Source of the DNA: Paracoccaceae bacterium Fryx2 | GTDB taxonomy: Bacteria > Pseudomonadota > Alphaproteobacteria > Rhodobacterales > Rhodobacteraceae | Assembly: GCA_032334235.1 (NCBI GenBank) | Contig: JAVSGI010000005.1 | Span: 1,736,001-1,800,000, forward strand | DNA: 64,000 nt | Reading direction: 5' to 3' | Shown here: positions 56,738-64,000 of the stretch, piece after piece | How the letters are laid out: the number at the start of each line of letters is the position of its first letter | How positions within the stretch are numbered: the first letter of the stretch is position 1 | Notes under the pieces: model-generated | The model's database searches: none | What the model was told of the DNA's origin: nothing | What the model saw: only the letters and a program-made list of their open reading frames with translations | Program-made: the position numbers and the translations under genes

Positions 56738-58936
56738 CTATAGAAAACTCTGCGGATCAATGTCTATCGCAAGCCGCAGGTTGGCCGGCAGCTTCACCTG
56801 CGCCACCCATTCCACCAGCGCGCCCTGCAGGGCGACATGCCGCGCGGCCTTGACCAGCAGCCGCACCCGGTGCCGCCCGCGCACCCGGGCAATCGGCGCA
56901 GGCGCCGGCCCGAACACCTGCGCCCCGATCCTGCGCAGGGGGCCGTCGAGCCGGGCCAGTTCGGCGCCGATGTCGAACACCTGCGCCACGTCGGGCGAGG
57001 ACAGGATGATCCCCGCCATCCGGCCATAGGGCGGCACCCCTGCGGCGCGGCGCTCGGCTGCCTCGGCGCGCCAGAACGCCTCTTCGTCGCCGCCCAGAAT
57101 GGCGCGGATCACCGCATGTTCGGGCTGAAAGGTCTGCAACAACGCCACACCCGGCTTGTCGGCCCGCCCGGCCCGGCCCGCCACCTGCCGCATCAACTGG
57201 AAGGTCCGTTCCGCCGCGCGCAGATCCGACCCTTGCAGGCCAAGGTCGGCGTCGATCACCCCCACCAGCGTCAGCAGCGGAAAGTTGTGCCCCTTGGCCA
57301 CGATCTGCGTGCCGATGATGATGTCGGCCCCACCTTCGGCAATCGCCACGATCTGCTCTTTCAGCGCCCGGGCTGACCCGAACAGGTCCGACGACAGCAC
57401 CGCCACCCTTGCGTCGGGAAAGCGTGCCGCCACCTCTTCGGCCAGCCGTTCCACCCCCGGCCCGACCGGGGCCATGCGGCCCTCGACGCCGCAGGCCGGG
57501 CAGGCCACCGGCATCGGCTTGGTCGCGCCGCACTGGTGGCAGACGAGGCGCTTCAGAAACCTGTGCTCGACCATCCGCGCGTCGCAATGCTCGCAGCCGA
57601 CCTGATGGCCGCAGGCCCGGCACAGCGTCACCGGCGCATAGCCGCGACGGTTCAGGAACAACAGCGCCTGTTCCCCCGCCACCACCCGCGCCTGCACCGC
57701 GCCAGCCAGAGGTGCCGAAATCCAGCGGTCGGCGGACAGCTTTTCGCCGCGCATGTCGATGGCCCGCATGTCGGGAAGTTCCGCCACCCCGTAGCGCGCG
57801 CCGAGATCGAGCCGCGCATACTTCCCGGCCTCGGCATTGGCCCAGCTTTCCAGCGACGGAGTGGCCGAGGCCAGCACCACCTGACAGCCGCAGATCGAGG
57901 CGCGCAGCACCGCCATGTCGCGCGCGTTGTAAAGCACGCCCTCCTCCTGCTTGTAGGAGGTGTCGTGCTCCTCATCGACCACGATCAGCCCAAGGTCGCG
58001 GAACGGCAGGAAAAGCGCCGACCGCGCGCCGACCACCATGCCCGCACCGCCCTGCCCCACCATCCGCCACAGCCGCCGCCGTTCGGTCATGGTGACGCCC
58101 GAATGCCATTCGGCGGGGCGCGCGCCGAACCGCGCCTGCACCCGCGTCAGGAATTCGGCGGTCAGCGCAATCTCGGGCAGCAGCACCAGCGCCTGCCGGC
58201 CCATGCGCAGGCATTCGGCCACCGCCTCCAGATAGACCTCGGTCTTGCCCGAGCCGGTGACGCCCTTCAGCAGCGTCGTGCCATAGCCGCCCAGCGCCAC
58301 GGCGGCGACCAGCGCATCGCCCGCCGCCACCTGATCGCCCATCAGCCGCGCCGACCCCGCCGGGTTCAGCGGCGGATAGGGCAGGTCGCGCGGCGCGTCC
58401 TCCTCCACCACTGCGCCAAGCTTCACCAGCCCCTTGACGACCGAGGCCGTCACCCCCGCCTCGGCCGCGAGTTCGGCCAGCGTCAGCGCCGCCCCGCCAT
58501 AGGCGCGCAGCACATCGAGCACCCGCAGGCGGGCCTCGGTCTCGCGCGCGGGCACGGCCTCGCCCGCGCGGAACACCCGCCGCGTCGCCGGGGCATCGCC
58601 CAGACCGGGCGCGCGGGTCGCGAGCCGCAGCATCGCGGGCAGCGGCGTCAGGGTGTATTCGGCGGCGCGCGCCAGAAAGCTGCGGAGTTCCGCCCGCATC
58701 GGCGCGACATCGAGCACACGGATCACCGGGCGCACCTTCGCCGGGTCGAACCGCCCCTCGCCCGGCCCCCAGACCACGCCCAGCATCCGGCGCGGGCCCA
58801 GCGGCACCTCGACATAATCGCCGATGCCGCAGCCGCCTTCCGGGCTGCGGTAGTCGAGCACGCCCAGCGACCGGCCCAGCGATTCCGTGATCAGCACGCC
58901 GACCAGATCGCCCTGCTGATAGACCGCCTCCGTCAC
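56738..58936 (-). CDS. priA: primosomal replication restart helicase PriA
   Basis: 732 residues. N-terminal DNA-binding domain, helicase core with Walker A GVTGSGKT (225-232) and DEEHD (321-325), a zinc-binding module with paired Cys motifs (CRACG, CEHC, CHQCG, CPACG) and motifs V/VI ([20 protein letters not shown]). GTG start at 58936 inferred from domain position; a GC-rich GGGGCGG is upstream. Divergent from fsa. Confidence 0.94.
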   Translation of the reverse strand: MTEAVYQQGDLVGVLITESLGRSLGVLDYRSPEGGCGIGDYVEVPLGPRRMLGVVWGPGEGRFDPAKVRPVIRVLDVAPMRAELRSFLARAAEYTLTPLPAMLRLATRAPGLGDAPATRRVFRAGEAVPARETEARLRVLDVLRAYGGAALTLAELAAEAGVTASVVKGLVKLGAVVEEDAPRDLPYPPLNPAGSARLMGDQVAAGDALVAAVALGGYGTTLLKGVTGSGKTEVYLEAVAECLRMGRQALVLLPEIALTAEFLTRVQARFGARPAEWHSGVTMTERRRLWRMVGQGGAGMVVGARSALFLPFRDLGLIVVDEEHDTSYKQEEGVLYNARDMAVLRASICGCQVVLASATPSLESWANAEAGKYARLDLGARYGVAELPDMRAIDMRGEKLSADRWISAPLAGAVQARVVAGEQALLFLNRRGYAPVTLCRACGHQVGCEHCDARMVEHRFLKRLVCHQCGATKPMPVACPACGVEGRMAPVGPGVERLAEEVAARFPDARVAVLSSDLFGSARALKEQIVAIAEGGADIIIGTQIVAKGHNFPLLTLVGVIDADLGLQGSDLRAAERTFQLMRQVAGRAGRADKPGVALLQTFQPEHAVIRAILGGDEEAFWRAEAAERRAAGVPPYGRMAGIILSSPDVAQVFDIGAELARLDGPLRRIGAQVFGPAPAPIARVRGRHRVRLLVKAARHVALQGALVEWVAQVKLPANLRLAIDIDPQSFL

Positions 58937-59041
58937 ACCCGCCCCACTTTCGCAGCCCGTCTCTTTCGTCAGGCGTCGTATTGGGCTATTACACCCGCGC
59001 AACCCGCCGCAACCCCGCAACGAACCCCAAGGACTGCCCCG

Positions 59042-59695
59042 ATGAAATTCTTTGTCGATACCGCCGATGTCGAAGCCATTGCCGAACTGAACGCGCTCGG
59101 CATGGTGGACGGGGTGACCACCAACCCGTCGCTGATCCTGAAATCGGGCCGCGACATCGTGGAGGTGACGCGCGAGATCTGCGGCATCGTTTCAGGCCCG
59201 GTCTCGGCCGAGGTCGTGGCCCTGACCGCCGACGAGATGATCGCAGAGGGCCGCAAGCTCGCCGCCATCGCGCCGAACATCGCGGTCAAGGTGCCGCTGA
59301 CCTGGGACGGGCTGAAAACCTGCAAGGTGCTGACCGACGACGGCTTCATGGTCAACGTGACGCTGTGCTTTTCCGTCAACCAGGCGCTGATCGCGGCCAA
59401 GGCGGGGGCCAGTTTCATTTCGCCCTTCGTCGGCCGGCTGGACGACATCAACCTTGATGGCATGGAACTGATCGGCGACATCCGGCAGGTCTATGACAAC
59501 TACGGCTTCAACACCCAGATCCTCGCCGCCTCGATCCGCACGGCCAACCACGTCACGCAATGCGCGCTGGCCGGGGCCGACGTGATGACCGCGCCGCCCG
59601 CGGTGATCAAGGCGCTGGCAAGCCATGTGCTGACCGACAAGGGGCTGGAACAGTTCATGAAAGACTGGGCAAAAACCGGGCAGAAAATCCTCTGA
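59042..59695 (+). CDS. fsa: fructose-6-phosphate aldolase / transaldolase-like (Fsa)
   Basis: 217 residues, short transaldolase family. Schiff-base Lys K83 in [19 protein letters not shown] start, GVTTNPSLI and [12 protein letters not shown]. Full length. ATG 59042 with AAGGA upstream. Could act as transaldolase in the pentose-phosphate pathway rather than as an aldolase; sequence alone cannot decide. Confidence 0.9.
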   Translation: MKFFVDTADVEAIAELNALGMVDGVTTNPSLILKSGRDIVEVTREICGIVSGPVSAEVVALTADEMIAEGRKLAAIAPNIAVKVPLTWDGLKTCKVLTDDGFMVNVTLCFSVNQALIAAKAGASFISPFVGRLDDINLDGMELIGDIRQVYDNYGFNTQILAASIRTANHVTQCALAGADVMTAPPAVIKALASHVLTDKGLEQFMKDWAKTGQKIL

Positions 59696-59755
59696 CCGCG
59701 TGTATGCTGCGCGAACTCCGGGGCGGGCCAGACGGCAGGACAGGGCAATGAAGGC

Positions 59756-60448
59756 ATGATCGAACAGGACCTGCGCGACCGCATCATCGCGGAACCCGAG
59801 GTTATCCTAGAGGACCGCGACGTGATGCGCGCGCTGATCGCCGCGAACGAACGGGCGATGGGCAACAACATCGTCGATCTGCGCGGCATCGCCATGGAAC
59901 GGCTGGAATCGCGGCTTGACCGGCTGGAGGATACCCACCGCTCGGTGATCGCCGCCGCCTACGAAAACCTGGCCGGCACCAATCAGGTTCACCGCGCGAT
60001 CCTGCAGATGCTCGACCCGCTGGGGTTCGAGGATTTCCTGAAATCGCTGGCGGGCGAGGTGGCGCAGACGTTGCGGGTGGACTGCATCCGTCTGGTGCTG
60101 GAATCGGTGCAAAGCGCCGAGGACCCGGCGCTGCGCAAGCTGGGCGAGGTGCTGTTCGTGGCCGAGCCCGGCTTCGTCGCCGAATACCTGTCGGGCGGGC
60201 GCAACGTCAGCCTGCGCCCGGTGACGCTGCGCCAGACCATCCCGACATCCGATCTGATCTATGGCGACCGGTCAGGGTGGATACGGTCCGAGGCGCTGAT
60301 GCGGCTCGATTTCGGCAAGGGGCGGCTGCCCGGCCTGCTGGTGATGGGCGCCGAAGACCCGCACCACTTCAAACCGACGCAGGGCACCGACCTCTTGGCC
60401 CATTTCGCCGGGGTGTTCGAGCGCACCATGCGGCGCTGGCTGTCATGA
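59756..60448 (+). CDS. DUF484 family protein (GAF-like)
   Basis: 230 residues. A short N-terminal helical region (about 1-75, IIAEPEVILEDRDVMRALIA) followed by a GAF-like domain (about 80-225), ending LLAHFAGVFERTMRRWLS. DUF484 proteins often precede xerC. The stop overlaps the xerC start (ATGA). Function unknown. Confidence 0.87.
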   Translation: MIEQDLRDRIIAEPEVILEDRDVMRALIAANERAMGNNIVDLRGIAMERLESRLDRLEDTHRSVIAAAYENLAGTNQVHRAILQMLDPLGFEDFLKSLAGEVAQTLRVDCIRLVLESVQSAEDPALRKLGEVLFVAEPGFVAEYLSGGRNVSLRPVTLRQTIPTSDLIYGDRSGWIRSEALMRLDFGKGRLPGLLVMGAEDPHHFKPTQGTDLLAHFAGVFERTMRRWLS

Positions 60449-61365
60449 GCCTTGCCATTTCCCCCGCCGCACGTGCGGCGCTGGCGGAATGGCTGACCCA
60501 TCTGCGCGCGCTGGACGGCGCGGCGGAAAACACCGTGAAAGCCTATGGCGCCGACGTGGCGGGCTGGCTTGCCTTCCTGGCCGGGCATCGCGGCGGCACC
60601 GAAGGGCTGGCGGGCCTGACCGCCGTGCCGCAATCCGACCTGCGGGCCTGGATGGCGCATGAACGCGGCCGGGGCCTTGGCGCACGCTCGCTGGCGCGGG
60701 CGCTGTCGGCGGTGAAAAGCTTCAGCGCCTGGCTGGCCGACCGGACGGGCGGCGACGCCACCGCCGTGCTGTCGGCCCGCAGCCCCAAGCACCGCCGCAA
60801 GCTGCCCCGCCCGCTGAGCATCGATGCCGCCCGCGCCGTGACCGAAACCATCAGCGCCGACGCCGCCGACTGGGTCGCCGCCCGCGACATGGCGGTGGTG
60901 ACGCTGCTTTACGGCTGCGGCCTGCGGATCTCCGAGGCGCTGGGGCTGACCGGGGCGGCGCATCCGCTGCCCGGCGTGCTGCGCATCACCGGCAAGGGCG
61001 GCAAGGAACGGCTGGTGCCGGTGCTGCCTGCGGCTGGGGAAGCCGTGGCGCGCTACGTCGCCCTCTGCCCGCACCAGCTTGCCCCCGACGCCCCGCTGTT
61101 TCGCGGCACCCGCGGCGGCGCGCTGAACCCGCGCCTGATCGCACTGGCGATGGAACGTGTGCGCGCCCGGCTGGGCCTGCCCGCCACCGCCACGCCGCAC
61201 GCCCTGCGCCACAGCTTTGCCACCCATCTGCTGGGTGCCGGCGGCGATCTGCGCGCGATACAGGAATTGCTGGGCCACGCCTCGCTCTCCACCACCCAGG
61301 CCTACACCGCGGTCGATTCCGCCCGCCTGATGGAGGTCTATGCCAGGGCCCATCCGCGCGCCTGA
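60445..61365 (+). CDS. xerC: tyrosine recombinase XerC
   Basis: 306 residues. N-terminal SAM-like core-binding domain (about 1-100), then a catalytic domain with R161 (GCGLRISEA), K184/K187 (TGKGGKE), H252, R255 (HALRHSF), H278 (LLGHASLS) and Tyr nucleophile Y287 (TTQAYTAV). Resolves chromosome dimers at dif with XerD. Coupled to the DUF484 gene by ATGA. The longer open frame from 60277 is rejected. Confidence 0.95.
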   Translation: MSLAISPAARAALAEWLTHLRALDGAAENTVKAYGADVAGWLAFLAGHRGGTEGLAGLTAVPQSDLRAWMAHERGRGLGARSLARALSAVKSFSAWLADRTGGDATAVLSARSPKHRRKLPRPLSIDAARAVTETISADAADWVAARDMAVVTLLYGCGLRISEALGLTGAAHPLPGVLRITGKGGKERLVPVLPAAGEAVARYVALCPHQLAPDAPLFRGTRGGALNPRLIALAMERVRARLGLPATATPHALRHSFATHLLGAGGDLRAIQELLGHASLSTTQAYTAVDSARLMEVYARAHPRA

Positions 61366-61415
61366 CCCTGCGACGACAGTTGCGCAAAGCCCGGCATTGC
61401 GACATTACCGAAATC

Positions 61416-62129
61416 ATGACAGAGCCGAACCCCCTCCGCCTCAAGGCACTTTTCGTCCATCTGTTCACCGCCACCGGCGCGGTGCTGTCGATGCTGGCCA
61501 TGCTGGCGGCGGTCGAGGAACGCTGGAGCATGATGTTCCTGTGGCTGGTGCTGGCGCTGGTGGTCGACGGGCTCGATGGCCCGCTGGCGCGGCGCTACGA
61601 TGTCAAGTCCAACTGGCCGACCTATGACGGCGTGCTGATGGATCTGATCATCGACTACCTGACCTACGTGTTCATCCCGGCCTTCGCGCTGTTCAAGTCG
61701 GGCCTGCTGACGGGGTGGACCGGCTGGCTGGTGATCATCGCCATCACCTACGGCTCGGTGGTCTATTTTGCCGACACCCGCATGAAATCGAAGGACAATT
61801 CCTTCGCGGGCTTTCCCGCCTGCTGGAACATGGTGGTCCTGGTGATGTTCGCCCTTGCCCCGGGCGAGGCGGTGATCCTGACGGTGGTCATCGCCCTGAC
61901 CGCGACCATGTTCACCAACCTCAAGTTCATCCACCCGGTGAGGACCGAACGGTGGCGGGCACTGTCGCTGCCGATGGCGCTGGCCTGGGTGTTCTTTGCC
62001 GGCTGGGCCGCTTGGGTCGATTTCGACGAGCAAAGCTGGGCGCACTGGGGGCTGGTCGTGACCTCGCTCTACCTGATCCTCGCCGGAATTGCCCAGCAGA
62101 TCATCCCCGAGCGGCGCGCGGCGGGGTAG
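61416..62129 (+). CDS. pcs: phosphatidylcholine synthase
   Basis: 237 residues, integral membrane CDP-alcohol phosphatidyltransferase. Active-site motif DGLDGPLARR...DGVLMDLIID with D51, D54, D71, D76 and D80; several membrane helices. Condenses CDP-diacylglycerol and choline to phosphatidylcholine, a pathway typical of alphaproteobacteria. ATG 61416 chosen (MTEPNPLRLK). Confidence 0.9.
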   Translation: MTEPNPLRLKALFVHLFTATGAVLSMLAMLAAVEERWSMMFLWLVLALVVDGLDGPLARRYDVKSNWPTYDGVLMDLIIDYLTYVFIPAFALFKSGLLTGWTGWLVIIAITYGSVVYFADTRMKSKDNSFAGFPACWNMVVLVMFALAPGEAVILTVVIALTATMFTNLKFIHPVRTERWRALSLPMALAWVFFAGWAAWVDFDEQSWAHWGLVVTSLYLILAGIAQQIIPERRAAG

Positions 62130-62250
62130 GCCCGACGCCCGTTTCAACCCCCGCACCGGCGAAGTCCAGGGTGGCAGATCGTCGCAGCCGACAGCGCATC
62201 GGCTGCCCGACTGGCGCTTCGCTCAGCGCCGCCCGGGTCGCGGGGGGGAG

Positions 62251-62269
62251 GATTTTTCGTAGAAAAATC
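62251..62269. terminator. hairpin between pcs and ileS
   Basis: GATTTTTC/GAAAAATC (62251-62258 and 62262-62269) is a perfect 8-bp, AU-rich stem with a 3-nt loop in the convergent region between pcs (plus) and ileS (minus). It could stop both, but the stem is AT-rich, unlike standard terminators. Confidence 0.4.
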
Positions 62270-62345
62270 GGCGCAGGCCCCTTGCAGGCCGAAAGGGCGG
62301 TAGTGCCGGGAACGGGGCGAAGGCTCGCGCCCCCGCCCCGAAGCC

Positions 62346-64000
62346 TCAGCCCAGCGCCGCGTTGCAGCGGGCGCAGGTGCCGGGGTGCGCGTGGCTGCCG
62401 ACATCGGGCAGGATCTGCCAGCAGCGCTGGCACTTCTCGCCCTCGGCCAGTTCGAAGACCACGCCGACGCCGGGCACATCCGGCAGGCGGAAAGCCTCGG
62501 ACGGCATCGGGTCCGCCGTGACCTGGATGCCCGAGGTGATGCACAGCGCCGCAAAATCGACCGAGCGCAGCGCCGCCAGCACCCCGGCATCAGAGACATG
62601 CACCACCGGCGAGGCCTCAAGGCTGGCGCCGATCACCTTGGCGGTGCGCTGCACCTCCAGCGCCGCCGTCACCACGCGGCGCACCTGCCGGATCTGCGCC
62701 CACTTGGCCGCCAGCGGCTCGTTCAGCCAGTCGGCCGGGGTGTCGGGCATGTCTTCCAGATGCACCGAAGCCCCGTCCTGGGGGAAGCGCGACAGCCACA
62801 CGTCCTCCATGGTGAACACCAGGATCGGCGCCATCCAGGTCGTCAGCCGGTGGAACAGCAGGTCCAGCACCGTCCGGGCCGCGCGGCGGCGCAGGCTGCC
62901 CTCCGCGTCGCAATACAGGCTGTCCTTGCGGATGTCGAAATAGACCGCCGACAGGTCGCCGGTGCAGAAGGCGAAAAGCTTCTGGAACACGCCCTGGAAA
63001 TCATAGGCCGCATAGCCGCGCCGCACCTCGCCATCCAGTTCGGCCAGCCGGTGCAGCACCCAGGCCTCAAGCTCGGGCATCTGGTCCAGCGGCACCTTCT
63101 CGGCCTCGGTGAAGCCGGCAAGGTTGCCCAGCAGGAAGCGCAGCGTGTTGCGCAGGCGGCGGTAGCTGTCGGCCACGCCTTTCAGTATCTCTTTCCCGAT
63201 GCGCTGATCGACGGTGAAATCGGCCTGCGCCACCCAGAGCCGCAGGATGTCGGCGCCGTATTCCGCGATGATGTCCTGCGGCGCCACGGTGTTACCCAGC
63301 GACTTGGACATCTTCATGCCCTTCTCGTCCAGCGTGAAACCGTGGGTCAGCACGCCGCGATAGGGCGCGCGCCCCTTGGTGCCGCAGGCTTGCAGCATCG
63401 AGGAATGGAACCAGCCGCGATGCTGGTCGGTGCCTTCCAGATAAAGGTCGGCAAGCCCGTCGGTCGACCCGTCTGCCCGGTCACGCAGCACGAAGGCATG
63501 GGTTGACCCGCTGTCGAACCATACGTCCAGCACGTCGAACACCTGTTCATAATCCTGCGGATCGGCGATGCCTTGCAGCATCTTTTCCTTGAATCCTTGC
63601 ACATACCAGACATCCGCGCCTTCCGCCTCGAAAGCGGCGGTGATGCGGGTGTTGACCTCGGGGTTGCGCAGCAGGAAGTCCGGGTCGGTCGGTTTCGCCC
63701 CCTTCTTCACGAAGCAGGTCAGCGGCACACCCCAGGCGCGCTGGCGCGACAGCACCCAATCCGGTCGCGCCTCGATCATCGAGTAAAGCCGGTTGCGCCC
63801 GGTCTGCGGCGTCCATTGCACGAGGCTGTCGATCGAGGTCAGCGCCCGTTGCCGGATGGTGTCGCCATGGGTGCCCATGCCGTCGTCCAGCGGCTTGTCG
63901 ATGGCGACGAACCACTGCGGCGTGTTACGATAGATCAGCGGCGCCTTGGAACGCCAGGAATGCGGGTAGGAATGCTTCAGCTTGCCCTTGGCCAGCAGCG
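62346..64000 (-). CDS. ileS: isoleucyl-tRNA synthetase, C-terminal part (start outside window)
   Basis: 3' ~550 codons of ileS; the frame stays open to the right edge, so the N-terminus (HIGH motif) lies beyond 64000. Visible: the Rossmann part with RQRAWGVPLTCF, KMSKS as GMKMSKSLGN, an anticodon-binding domain (about the last 300 residues) and a C-terminal zinc finger CQRCW...CARC. Charges tRNA-Ile. Converges on pcs. Confidence 0.96.
   Translation of the reverse strand, partial: LLAKGKLKHSYPHSWRSKAPLIYRNTPQWFVAIDKPLDDGMGTHGDTIRQRALTSIDSLVQWTPQTGRNRLYSMIEARPDWVLSRQRAWGVPLTCFVKKGAKPTDPDFLLRNPEVNTRITAAFEAEGADVWYVQGFKEKMLQGIADPQDYEQVFDVLDVWFDSGSTHAFVLRDRADGSTDGLADLYLEGTDQHRGWFHSSMLQACGTKGRAPYRGVLTHGFTLDEKGMKMSKSLGNTVAPQDIIAEYGADILRLWVAQADFTVDQRIGKEILKGVADSYRRLRNTLRFLLGNLAGFTEAEKVPLDQMPELEAWVLHRLAELDGEVRRGYAAYDFQGVFQKLFAFCTGDLSAVYFDIRKDSLYCDAEGSLRRRAARTVLDLLFHRLTTWMAPILVFTMEDVWLSRFPQDGASVHLEDMPDTPADWLNEPLAAKWAQIRQVRRVVTAALEVQRTAKVIGASLEASPVVHVSDAGVLAALRSVDFAALCITSGIQVTADPMPSEAFRLPDVPGVGVVFELAEGEKCQRCWQILPDVGSHAHPGTCARCNAALG

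Noticed and set aside
57536-59020. N-terminal extension of the fsa frame across priA
   Set aside because: Fsa starts at 59042 with a ribosome-binding site; the extension is the antisense of priA.
60277-60444. 56-codon extension of XerC
   Set aside because: It lies in the DUF484 gene in another frame; the ATG at 60445 overlaps its stop in the usual coupled way.

Overview
The window is high-G+C (about two-thirds G+C by eye) chromosomal DNA of an alphaproteobacterium, most likely order Rhodobacterales (Rhodobacteraceae/Paracoccaceae). Supporting this are the ruvC-ruvA-ruvB / ybgC-tolQRAB-pal-ybgF-tilS-ftsH neighbourhood, a dorCDA-type operon with dorR and dorS, a phosphatidylcholine synthase, and a priA / fsa / DUF484-xerC / pcs block. 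It is mostly housekeeping sequence. I see no rRNA, tRNA, CRISPR array, prophage or intact insertion sequence.

Layout. 2-3165: end of an alpha/beta hydrolase gene, a TetA-like MFS exporter and an enolase-superfamily enzyme. 3170-9793 (minus): a tightly packed operon of DUF2126/transglutaminase, circularly permuted ATP-grasp fused to alpha-E, and a second transglutaminase, a predicted peptide-ligation system of unknown product. 9969-15666: a decaying DMSO/TMAO respiration locus. The regulators dorR and dorS, the chaperone dorD and four phased DorR/TorR-like boxes survive, but dorA has lost an internal block and its C-terminal part, and dorC is a frameshifted stub. 15927-19244: mtnK-mtnA methylthioribose salvage with a convergent SorC-type regulator. 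19580-24861: an endonuclease/exonuclease/phosphatase and phospholipase D pair, cbpA-cbpM, a DMT transporter and a frameshifted LysE/ArgO gene. 24986-28345: a short RTX-like reading frame, yebC, a lipoprotein and an SLC13 permease. 28569-32574: a YmdB-like phosphoesterase and the Lhr helicase/PdeM repair pair. 32571-37019: fhs - chorismate mutase - folD, a MOSC protein and a methyltransferase.

37022-51459 (all minus) is the envelope and recombination block: ftsH, tilS, ybgF, pal, tolB, tolA, tolR, tolQ, ybgC, two uncharacterised genes, an 83-bp tandem repeat array, a 48-residue membrane protein, ruvB, htpX (inserted between ruvB and ruvA, with a repeat-encoded tail), ruvA and ruvC. 51775-56580: a DUF1127 protein, a small membrane protein, prmA, a frameshifted geranylgeranyl-reductase-family gene, msrA and an MFS transporter. 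56738-64000: priA, fsa, DUF484-xerC, pcs and the 3' part of ileS.

The most unusual features are the partly deleted dor operon that keeps its regulatory apparatus, the amidoligase/transglutaminase operon, the 83-bp tandem repeat built around a dispersed intergenic element, and a 15-bp minisatellite in htpX. Two other genes (argO-like and geranylgeranyl-reductase-like) are broken by single-base frameshifts at short C/G runs, so sequencing error must be excluded for those.
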